Of a stretch of DNA of 6,742 nucleotides, positions 1 to 6,596 are shown one piece after another (positions within the stretch are counted from its first letter, which is position 1; every line of letters begins with the position of its first letter). Position numbers and translations under genes: made by a program. The DNA is from Burkholderiales bacterium. GTDB lineage: Bacteria > Pseudomonadota > Gammaproteobacteria > Burkholderiales > Burkholderiaceae_E. The notes below the pieces were generated by a model, which did no database searches, was not told the DNA's origin, and worked only from the letters and a program-made list of their open reading frames with translations. Where the stretch lies: assembly GCA_020348765.1 (NCBI GenBank), contig CP070753.1, forward strand, positions 2,209,412-2,216,153, read 5' to 3'.

Positions 1-291
1 GCGGCCGGCGGTCATCCAGTTGACATCGCCCGGCTCGATGCGCTGCACGACGCCGAGGCTGTCGCGATGGACCATCGCGCCCGAGAACAGGTAGGTCACG
101 GTAGCCAGTCCGATATGCGGATGCGCGAGCACGTCCCCGGCTGCGCTGGCCGGCTCGAAGCGCGCCGGCCCCATGTGGTCCAGGAACACGAACGGGCCGA
201 CGCTGCGCGCGGCCGCCGCCGGCAGCAGGCGCCGCACCGGGAAGCCGACATCGCGTGGCTTCGGCTGGATCAGGAAGTCGACAGGCTCCAT
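1..291 (-). CDS. Pirin family protein, N-terminal 97 residues (runs off left edge)
   Basis: This is the N-terminal part of a pirin-family cupin, a cytoplasmic metal-binding bicupin; some members act as quercetin 2,3-dioxygenases and others as redox or metabolic regulators. The family signature is plain: [20 protein letters not shown] (residues 19-38), then [13 protein letters not shown] (57-69), HRDSLG (75-80) and the end of the first cupin strand set, [10 protein letters not shown] (87-96). H57 and H59 match the first two metal ligands of pirins; the remaining His and Glu ligands lie beyond the window. The ATG at 289-291 gives the usual short N-terminus before the first cupin strand. An in-frame GTG lies two codons upstream and no good ribosome binding site separates them, so the start is slightly uncertain. 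The gene is divergent from chaC, with a tandem repeat between them. The exact substrate or partner cannot be told from this fragment. Confidence 0.94.
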   Translation of the reverse strand, partial: MEPVDFLIQPKPRDVGFPVRRLLPAAAARSVGPFVFLDHMGPARFEPASAAGDVLAHPHIGLATVTYLFSGAMVHRDSLGVVQRIEPGDVNWMTAGR

Positions 292-408
292 GTGCACTCG
301 ACGCGCCGCGTTGCACCGCGACGCGTTCCCGGTTCCGCGTTTCCGGTTCCGCGTTTCCGGTTCCGCGCTCCCGGTTCCGCGTTTCCGGTTCCGTTACATT
401 ACCCCGCT
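292..408. other. Divergent intergenic region between pirin gene and chaC
   Basis: This 117-base gap between two divergent starts must hold the promoters of both genes. More than half of it is occupied by a tandem repeat. I see no convincing -35/-10 pair in either direction. TACATT at 395-400 resembles a -10 for chaC but lies only eight bases before the ATG and has no matching -35. Confidence 0.6.
322..391. repeat. Tandem repeat, 5 x 14 bp (10 related heptamers)
   Basis: Five contiguous 14-base units start at 322, 336, 350, 364 and 378. Units 2, 3 and 5 are identical (CGCGTTTCCGGTTC); unit 1 differs at one position and unit 4 at two. Each unit splits into two related heptamers, CGCGTTY and CCGGTTC, so the array is also a degenerate 7-base repeat. 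A unit of 14 bases is not a multiple of three, and the array can be read in several frames as low-complexity peptide, which argues that it is noncoding. It ends 17 bases before the chaC start codon. Confidence 0.92.
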
Positions 409-1035
409 ATGGAAAGACTCGATGCCGAGTGGGTATTTGGATACGGCTCGCTGATGTGGAACCCGGAGTTCGCGCACACCGAGCACCAGCGCGCGAAGCT
501 GTACGGCTACCACCGTGCGTTCTGCATCCATTCGACCACCTATCGCGGATCGACCGAACGCCCGGGCGTTGTTCTGGGGCTGGACCGGGGTGGCTGCGTG
601 CAGGGCATCGCTTTCCGGCTGGAACCGGCTTCGCGCACGGCCGCGATCGACGCGCTGTACCGGCGCGAGATGCTCACGCCCACCGTGTACACGCCGCGGC
701 GCGTCGGCGTGCGCCTTCACGACGGTCGTGTCGTCCAGGCGCTGACCTTCGTGGCCAACCGAGCCAGTGCCTCGTACTGCCGGCTGCCCGACGACGAGCT
801 CCTGCGCCGGCTGCTGGTGGCCGAAGGCCTGCGCGGCCCGAACATCGAGTACGCGGTCAATACCTACGCCGAGCTCGAGCGCCACGGCGTGCACGATGCG
901 CACCTGGCCAGGGTCATGCGCGGGCTGCACCGGCTCGCGCCGCACCTGCGTCACGACCGGGCCACGACCGCATTGCCGCAGGACGTTCGGCCGGCCGGCG
1001 AGCCTTCGCCTAACCGGAGGACGCCTCCGGGATGA
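409..1035 (+). CDS. chaC: Gamma-glutamylcyclotransferase, ChaC type
   Basis: This is a cytosolic ChaC-family enzyme, expected to cleave glutathione to 5-oxoproline and Cys-Gly. The 208-residue product has the family motifs in order: WVFGYGSLMWNPEF (residues 8-21, with the YGSL substrate-binding loop at 12-15), GYHRAFCIHSTTYRG (33-47), GVVLGLDRGG (53-62), GIAFRLE (66-72), the REM motif (86-88) whose E87 is the expected catalytic glutamate, and a C-terminal GPNIEYAVNTYAELE block. The ATG at 409 is chosen because the family begins only a few residues before WVFGYGSL; the frame stays open upstream to 67 but that extension covers the pirin gene and the tandem repeat. The last ~30 residues form a Pro/Arg-rich tail of doubtful function. 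Its 3' end overlaps the convergent DinB-like gene by 26 bases. The name chaC is historical; no chaA or chaB neighbour is present. Confidence 0.95.
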   Translation: MERLDAEWVFGYGSLMWNPEFAHTEHQRAKLYGYHRAFCIHSTTYRGSTERPGVVLGLDRGGCVQGIAFRLEPASRTAAIDALYRREMLTPTVYTPRRVGVRLHDGRVVQALTFVANRASASYCRLPDDELLRRLLVAEGLRGPNIEYAVNTYAELERHGVHDAHLARVMRGLHRLAPHLRHDRATTALPQDVRPAGEPSPNRRTPPG

Positions 1036-1546
1036 TCGCCAGCAGGTCGGTCGCGCCGACGTCGACCCCGGCCTGCGACAGCAGCGTGGTCACCTGCCCC
1101 CGGTGATGCGTCTGGTGGTTGAAGAAATGCAGCACCAGACTCGAGAAGCGCCGCGCGAAGCGCTCGCCGCGCATGTTCGTGTAGTGCAGCGGCTTCTCGA
1201 GCTCGGCCTCTTCGAGCTCGGCCGCCCAGCGCACGATCATGTCATCGAGCATCGCCCGGTGCGCGCGCAGCGCACCGAAGTCGTCGAACAGGCGCTGGTC
1301 GAGCGCCTGCGGTGCCGGCAGCCGGCGAACCGGATCCAGCGCGGGCTGCGGCGCCGGATGCTGCGCGAAGCGCTTGAGCCAGACCGTGTCGCCCACCGCG
1401 ATGTGATTGAGCGTGCCGAGAATCGAGCCGAAGAACGCGCCCCTGTCCCGCGCGAGCTCGCCCGGCGACAGCTGCGATGCCGCCGCATAGATCCGCTGGT
1501 TGATCCAGCGGTTGTAGTCGGCCAGCAGAACCATGTTTTCGCGCAT
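1010..1546 (-). CDS. DinB family protein (putative metal-dependent hydrolase or transferase)
   Basis: This 178-residue protein belongs to the DinB/YfiT-like four-helix-bundle superfamily. The start MRENMVLLADYNRWINQRIY (residues 1-20) is the family's opening helix, and GTLNHIAVGD (44-53) and HFFNHQTHHRGQ (140-151) supply the metal triad, H48, H144 and H148. The superfamily includes thiol-dependent transferases and damage-inducible proteins of unknown role, and the sequence does not reveal the substrate. The start at 1544-1546 has no clear ribosome binding site; a second in-frame ATG four codons in (1532-1534) would lose only MREN. The gene converges on and overlaps chaC, and is divergent from the MaoC-like gene across 83 bases. 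Proximity to a glutathione-degrading enzyme is suggestive given thiol-using relatives, but the opposite orientation gives no operon link. Confidence 0.92.
   Translation of the reverse strand: MRENMVLLADYNRWINQRIYAAASQLSPGELARDRGAFFGSILGTLNHIAVGDTVWLKRFAQHPAPQPALDPVRRLPAPQALDQRLFDDFGALRAHRAMLDDMIVRWAAELEEAELEKPLHYTNMRGERFARRFSSLVLHFFNHQTHHRGQVTTLLSQAGVDVGATDLLAIIPEASSG
1014..1030. terminator. Perfect 7-bp hairpin in the chaC/DinB-like overlap, possible two-way terminator
   Basis: CCGGAGG (1014-1020) and CCTCCGG (1024-1030) form a perfect GC-rich stem with a 3-base ACG loop. It lies between the minus-strand stop (1010-1012) and the plus-strand stop (1033-1035), inside both coding sequences. 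Neither side has a proper T-run, so it is not a textbook intrinsic terminator. It may slow polymerase or protect 3' ends of both convergent transcripts. Confidence 0.45.
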
Positions 1547-1629
1547 GGCGGCGATGGTAGCGCGACTGCCGCGGCGACCGGAAACCGGCTACCCTAGCGA
1601 CGCTGACGCAACATGGAGCATCGAGGCCC
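1547..1629. promoter_or_regulatory. Divergent intergenic region with inverted repeats
   Basis: This 83-base gap separates two divergent starts and should carry both promoters. It contains CCGG-AAA-CCGG (1578-1588) and a wider 6-bp inverted repeat, GGTAGC at 1556-1561 and GCTACC at 1588-1593. These could be an operator shared by both genes or chance in GC-rich DNA. No clear -35/-10 pair is visible. GGAG at 1615-1618 and GAGG at 1623-1626 are the candidate ribosome binding sites for the MaoC-like gene. Confidence 0.25.
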
Positions 1630-2085
1630 ATGCCGACGATCGAACGCATCGCCGATGTCGAACACCTGGTCGGCCAGGAAGTGTTCGTATCGGACTGGAC
1701 CGAAGTGACGCAGGCGCGCATCGACAAGTTCGCCGAGGCCACCGGCGACTTCCAGTGGATCCACGTCGACCCGCAGCGTGCGCGGCGCGATTCGCCTTAC
1801 GGCGCGACGGTCGCGCACGGGTTCCTGACGCTGTCGCTGATCGGCGGCTGGAACGAAGGGGCGTTCACGATCGGCGACTCGCGCATGGGCATCAACTACG
1901 GCCTGAACCGGGTGCGCTTCATGGGCCCGGTGCCGGCCGGCAGCCGCGTGCGCGGCCGCTACCGGGTCAAGTCCTTCGAGCCGATCGAGGGCGGTGGGCA
2001 GATCGTCATGACGATCACGATCGAGCGCGAGGGCGTCGACAAGCCAGTGTGCGTGGCCGAGAGCGTGGGTCGCCGCTTCCGCTGA
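1630..2085 (+). CDS. MaoC/NodN-like hot-dog fold dehydratase
   Basis: This 151-residue protein is a single hot-dog domain of the MaoC/(R)-specific enoyl-CoA hydratase family, nearest in character to NodN-like proteins. ATGDFQWIHVD (residues 37-47) is the hydratase motif, with D40 and H45 in the catalytic Asp and His places; the usual Asn-Pro of GDxNPxH is Gln-Trp, as commonly seen in the NodN-like branch. PYGATVAHGFLTLSLIG (56-72) is the second conserved block, followed by NYGLNRVRFMGPVPAGSRVR (89-108). The expected reaction is reversible hydration of an enoyl-CoA thioester in the cytoplasm, but the acyl chain cannot be deduced. The ATG at 1630 follows GGAG or GAGG at fair spacing. It stands alone on its strand and ends 9 bases from the convergent VIT-like gene. 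Confidence 0.92.
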   Translation: MPTIERIADVEHLVGQEVFVSDWTEVTQARIDKFAEATGDFQWIHVDPQRARRDSPYGATVAHGFLTLSLIGGWNEGAFTIGDSRMGINYGLNRVRFMGPVPAGSRVRGRYRVKSFEPIEGGGQIVMTITIEREGVDKPVCVAESVGRRFR

Positions 2086-2097
2086 GGGCCGGCCTCA
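2083..2097. terminator. Inverted repeat containing both convergent stop codons
   Basis: TGAGG (2083-2087) and CCTCA (2093-2097) form a 5-bp stem around GCCGG. The left arm begins with the TGA of the MaoC-like gene and the right arm ends with the TGA of the VIT-like gene on the opposite strand. It is short and lacks a T-run, so a terminator role is only possible. Confidence 0.3.
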
Positions 2098-2676
2098 ACC
2101 GGTCACTGCGAGCACCAGCGCAGTGGTCACCACGCCGATCAGCAGCGCGCGCAGCCCCGAGCGCCACCACGGCATGCGGCTGACCTGGCCGAGGAACACG
2201 CCCAGCCCGAACATGCAGGCCGCCGCGATCGTGATCGCAGCCAGCTGCGGGTCCAGCGGCAACGCGACACCTCGTGCGGCCAGCCACAGGGGCACCATCA
2301 CCGCGATCGTCACCAGCAGCGGGGCCGCACCGTTGACCGCCGCGACCAGCACCGGGACCACGCGCGCGGCCCGCGCCTGCGCACTCTCGGCGAGCGAGGT
2401 GCCCATGGCCCGCTCGAGCTCGGCGAGCGTCTCGGCGCGCTCGGCGGCTTCGCTCATGTAGGCGCCGGTCAGCCCGCTGACCGCGAGCGCCAGACCGGCA
2501 CCGGCGCAGGCACTGAGTGCAACCGCTGGCGAGACGTCACCGGCCGCGTAGAAGCCGGTGTTCAGACCCAGCATCGTCAGCGCGCCGTCGAAGCCGTTGA
2601 CCACGAAATAGCGGCGCGCGATGTAATGCGCGCGCGAAATCGAGATCAGGAATCCCAGCTCGCGCCACCAGCGCAT
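2095..2676 (-). CDS. VIT1/CCC1 family membrane protein, putative Fe/Mn transporter
   Basis: The 193-residue product looks like a VIT1/CCC1 family (former DUF125) transporter, whose known members move Fe(II) or Mn(II) out of the cytosol in exchange for protons. HYIARRYFVVNGFDGALTML (residues 17-36) matches the family's first helix; D30 corresponds to the conserved transport Asp. Five membrane segments can be placed near 24-45, 51-73, 106-133, 145-164 and 173-191. GAYMSEAAERAETLAELE (71-88) follows the second helix, where the family has an acidic and Met-containing cytosolic region. Here the loop between helices 2 and 3 is only about 30 residues, so the larger helical metal-binding insert of plant VIT1 is missing. 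The ATG at 2674-2676, 14 bases after the DUF211 stop, is chosen because the open frame upstream only shadows DUF211 and gamma. The substrate is inferred from the family, not shown. Confidence 0.85.
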   Translation of the reverse strand: MRWWRELGFLISISRAHYIARRYFVVNGFDGALTMLGLNTGFYAAGDVSPAVALSACAGAGLALAVSGLTGAYMSEAAERAETLAELERAMGTSLAESAQARAARVVPVLVAAVNGAAPLLVTIAVMVPLWLAARGVALPLDPQLAAITIAAACMFGLGVFLGQVSRMPWWRSGLRALLIGVVTTALVLAVTG

Positions 2677-2690
2677 CGCGCCCGGCCGAC

Positions 2691-2972
2691 TCAGGCGCCA
2701 CCGCGGCCGGGCCACGCGGCGCCGATGACCTCGACGCCGTCGACGCTGTGGATCGTGGCGCCGAGATCGGCGAGAACGGCAGCGATGTCTGCAAACGGCA
2801 GCGCGCTGCCCTCGATCGTCACCTGCGTGGTCTCGGTGCGCTGGTCGACGGCGACCACCTTCAACGAAACGCGTACCTGCGGCAGGCGCTCGGCGATCGC
2901 GTTCGCCAGCGCGATCGCGTCGGGCTCGTGCGGCTTGAGCACATCGAGCACCAGCCTTGTCAGCTCGGCCAT
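2691..2972 (-). CDS. DUF211 family protein
   Basis: This 93-residue cytoplasmic protein matches the DUF211 family, small ferredoxin-like alpha/beta proteins known mainly from archaea and without an established function. Recognisable blocks are LTRLVLDVLKPHEPDAIALA (residues 4-23), the DQRTE region (43-47), VTIEGS (51-56) and GATIHSVDGVEV (71-82). Length and motif spacing fit a complete family member; the last ten residues form a Gly/Pro-rich tail. The ATG at 2970-2972 is set by a strong Shine-Dalgarno five bases upstream. It sits between the ATPase gamma gene and the VIT-like gene on the same strand, so it is probably an accessory of one or both. A metal-sensing or metal-binding role is my inference from the neighbour. 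Confidence 0.92.
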   Translation of the reverse strand: MAELTRLVLDVLKPHEPDAIALANAIAERLPQVRVSLKVVAVDQRTETTQVTIEGSALPFADIAAVLADLGATIHSVDGVEVIGAAWPGRGGA

Positions 2973-2977
2973 GCCAT

Positions 2978-2983
2978 CTCCCC
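2978..2983 (-). promoter_or_regulatory. Ribosome binding site of the DUF211 gene
   Basis: GGGGAG on the minus strand lies five bases before the ATG. It is the strongest ribosome binding site in the downstream part of the operon, which suggests independent and efficient translation of DUF211. A second, out-of-frame ATG overlaps the spacer. Confidence 0.7.
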
Positions 2984-3023
2984 GGTCGGTCGCCGCGGCC
3001 GCTGGCCCGACGCCGTGCTCGCG

Positions 3024-3926
3024 TCAGCGTACCGCATCGGCGCTGACCTCGTAGCCCCCGATCACGTCCAGCAGCTCGGCCGTGATCAGTTCCTGGCGCT
3101 TGCTGCGGTATTGCTGCGCCAGTTCGTCGCCCCGTTCGCCCAGGCTCTTCTCGGCGGCCTGCATCGCGGCCAGCCGCGCCCCGTGCTCGGCGGCCAGCGA
3201 CTCGGCACAGGCCCGGAACAGCACGACGAACAGGTACTGGCGCAGCACCGATGCGAGCAGCGCCTCGCGGCCCATCGTGTGCATCGGCCGGCCGCGCGAC
3301 GGCCAGGGCGTTTGCAGGGTCTCGATGCGCGTCAGGTCCACCGGCAGCATCCGCTGCGTGGCCGGCGCATAGCGGGTCGCGCCGCCACTGCGGTTGTAGA
3401 ACAGACGCACGCGCGCCACGCCGTCGGCCTGCCACCGATCCAGGTACGCGAGCACGCGCTGCACCAGGCGGGCTGCCCGCACGGTCGACCCCGGTGCCTC
3501 GAATACGGCCTCGGGCGCGGCGACCTGGCCTTCGCCGTCGTGCTCGAGTCGCGTGGCCACGCGCGCGCCCACCGCGAGCACGCGCACGCTGGCACCGTCG
3601 CCACGCGCCAGCGCGACTCGATCCAGCGCGTGCGCCGCGATGTCGTCATTGAACCGCCCGCACAACCCGTGGTCCGAACCGAACACGACCACGCCCTGGG
3701 GCGCATCGCGCGGCACCCGGGGCGGCCTGAGCGCACCGGTGCGGCCAGCCTCGGGCAACAACGCGTGCAGGCCCAGCTCGACCGTGCGCAGGTACATCTG
3801 CACCGCGCGGACCGCATGCTCGCTCTGGTGGATGTTGACCTGGGCCAGCGCCTTCATCGTGCGCACCAGCGCGCCCAGGTCATCGACCGTGTGCAGGCTG
3901 GCCCTCAGGTGCTCGAGCGTTTCCAC
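3024..3926 (-). CDS. atpG: N-type ATPase gamma subunit (rotor shaft)
   Basis: Gamma is the central stalk that couples rotation of the c-ring to the alpha3beta3 head. The 300-residue product has the N-terminal helix with DDLGALVRTMKALAQVNI (residues 15-32), the central FGSDHGLCGRFN block (82-93; E. coli TDRGLCGG equivalent) and the C-terminal helix with EKSLGERGDELAQQYRSKRQ followed by ELITAELLDVIGGYEV. Length agrees with the family. No ATG fits: the nearby ATG that overlaps the alpha stop is in another frame. I choose the GTG at 3924-3926, which directly precedes ETLEHL, the expected family start, and has GGAG five bases upstream. The frame stays open to 4193, but that extension only shadows alpha. 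The gap to alpha is 13 bases, so translation is probably coupled. Confidence 0.95.
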   Translation of the reverse strand: METLEHLRASLHTVDDLGALVRTMKALAQVNIHQSEHAVRAVQMYLRTVELGLHALLPEAGRTGALRPPRVPRDAPQGVVVFGSDHGLCGRFNDDIAAHALDRVALARGDGASVRVLAVGARVATRLEHDGEGQVAAPEAVFEAPGSTVRAARLVQRVLAYLDRWQADGVARVRLFYNRSGGATRYAPATQRMLPVDLTRIETLQTPWPSRGRPMHTMGREALLASVLRQYLFVVLFRACAESLAAEHGARLAAMQAAEKSLGERGDELAQQYRSKRQELITAELLDVIGGYEVSADAVR

Positions 3927-3931
3927 GCCGG

Positions 3932-3935
3932 CTCC
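3932..3935 (-). promoter_or_regulatory. Ribosome binding site that fixes the GTG start of gamma
   Basis: GGAG on the minus strand lies in the 13-base gap after the alpha stop and five bases before the GTG. It supports the GTG over the out-of-frame ATG at 3941-3943. Confidence 0.65.
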
Positions 3936-3939
3936 GAAC

Positions 3940-5535
<1,596 letters not shown>

Positions 5536-5539
5536 CGGC

Positions 5540-6316
5540 TCAGCCCGCGGCGGACGGACGGTGCGGCTCGGGCCCGGCCGCTGCGATCCGGTCCCGGATC
5601 GCCTGCTCGGCCTCACGCAGGTACTCGGCCGCGCTCCATTGCACCCGGGTCCCGGGCGATCGCAGCTCGATGCCCAGCAGCAGCTGCGGCGCATGCTCGA
5701 AACGGACAGGCCCGGCCGGCTCGATCGCTGCGCGCACGGCGCGCTCGATGCGTGCCCTGCGCTCGTCGTCGAGCTCGAACGCGCAGGCGACCACCAGCCA
5801 GTCGGCACCGGCCAGCGCGCGTCGCGTGTCCGCATCGAGGCCGGCCAGCCGCCCGATCAGCATCCCGACGGCCCGGTCCTCCAGCGCCGCATCGGCCAGC
5901 TCCGCCAGGCACCGGGCGGTGGCATGCCGCACCGCGGCCGCGAGCTCGTCGCGGATCCCGACCAGGAACTCGCGCTGTTCCTGTGCCAGCCCGGCGCGCC
6001 AGCCGCGCTCGACCTCGGCCACCTCGTGGCGTGCCGCCTCGAGCAGTCGCGCGCGCTCGTGCTCTGCCGCGCGCTCGACTTCGGCCAACCGCTCGCGCCG
6101 GGTTCGCTCGATCGTCTGCAGCTCGGCCGCGTACCTGGCTTCGCGCTCGGCCGCATCGCGCTCGCGCGACGAGGCCTGCTCGAGCCGATCGGCGATGTGC
6201 CGCTCGCGGCGCGCGACCGCCTCGGTCACCGGCACGTAGAGGAAGCGCTTGAGCAGCCAGACCAGGACCAGGAAATTGACGACCTGCGCGCTGACCGTCA
6301 GCCAGTCGATGCTCAT
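5540..6316 (-). CDS. atpF: N-type ATPase long b subunit (peripheral stalk) with delta-like C-terminus
   Basis: Subunit b is the membrane-anchored stator stalk. This 258-residue product has a single N-terminal membrane helix (about 6-26), then [20 protein letters not shown] (29-48), the usual b motif after the membrane helix, and a long Arg/Glu/Ala-rich coiled coil to about residue 115. It is about 100 residues longer than E. coli b (156). The added C-terminal part (about 120-245) has alternating helices and a strand region, [19 protein letters not shown] (209-227), that resembles the end of the delta/OSCP subunit. No delta gene lies between b and alpha, where F-type operons carry it. I infer that this region docks the stalk to the head in place of delta. 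The ATG is one base after the c stop (TAG-G-ATG), a coupled arrangement. Confidence 0.94.
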   Translation of the reverse strand: MSIDWLTVSAQVVNFLVLVWLLKRFLYVPVTEAVARRERHIADRLEQASSRERDAAEREARYAAELQTIERTRRERLAEVERAAEHERARLLEAARHEVAEVERGWRAGLAQEQREFLVGIRDELAAAVRHATARCLAELADAALEDRAVGMLIGRLAGLDADTRRALAGADWLVVACAFELDDERRARIERAVRAAIEPAGPVRFEHAPQLLLGIELRSPGTRVQWSAAEYLREAEQAIRDRIAAAGPEPHRPSAAG

Positions 6317-6317
6317 C

Positions 6318-6596
6318 CTAGCCCCCCGCGCGCTCGGCGAAGAAGTTCCAGAACGGGTTGGCGAACACCAGGATCATCGCCATCACGAAGCAGTAGATCG
6401 CCGTGGACTCGATCATGGCGAGGCCGACGAACAGCGTGCGCGTGATGGTGCCACTCTCGTCGGGCTGCTGCGCGATCGCGGCGAGCGCCTGGGCCACGGC
6501 CCGGGCCTCGCCGAAGGCCGGACCGATCGAGCCGATCGCCAGCGTCAGGCCCGCGGTGATGATCGAAACCATGCAGATCAACGACAGACTATCCAT
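6318..6596 (-). CDS. atpE: N-type ATPase c subunit (membrane rotor ring)
   Basis: Subunit c forms the ion-carrying rotor ring. The 92-residue hairpin has two membrane helices, about 8-40 and 52-80, joined by the polar loop AQQPDES (42-48), which contacts gamma. Helix 1 has GSIGPAFGEARAVAQAL (22-38) with an acidic residue, E30, where the Na+-type rings of Ilyobacter have Gln. Helix 2 has GLAMIESTAIYCF (58-70): E63 is the essential ion-binding carboxylate and S64, T65 and Y68 match the Na+ ligand set of Na+-type rings. The N-type is classically called Na+-translocating from this motif, yet a Burkholderia N-type ring was reported to be proton-specific, so the ion cannot be decided here. The start is supported by AAGGAG upstream and the gene overlaps the a subunit by eight bases. 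Confidence 0.97.
   Translation of the reverse strand: MDSLSLICMVSIITAGLTLAIGSIGPAFGEARAVAQALAAIAQQPDESGTITRTLFVGLAMIESTAIYCFVMAMILVFANPFWNFFAERAGG

Noticed and set aside
395..400. TACATT as a -10 box giving a leaderless chaC transcript
   Set aside because: No -35 at the right distance; the spacing is only suggestive.
67..408. N-terminal extension of the chaC frame
   Set aside because: It is antisense to the clear pirin N-terminus and crosses the tandem repeat; ChaC proteins start just before the WVFGYGSL motif.
2973..3023. GTCGG/CCGAC inverted repeat between gamma and DUF211 as a terminator or attenuator
   Set aside because: Five-bp stem with a long interior and no T-run; expected by chance in such GC-rich sequence, and the strong DUF211 ribosome binding site lies just after it.
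2677..3435. Upstream extension of the VIT-like frame
   Set aside because: It shadows DUF211 and gamma with Arg-rich low-complexity translation, typical of off-frame reading in GC-rich DNA.
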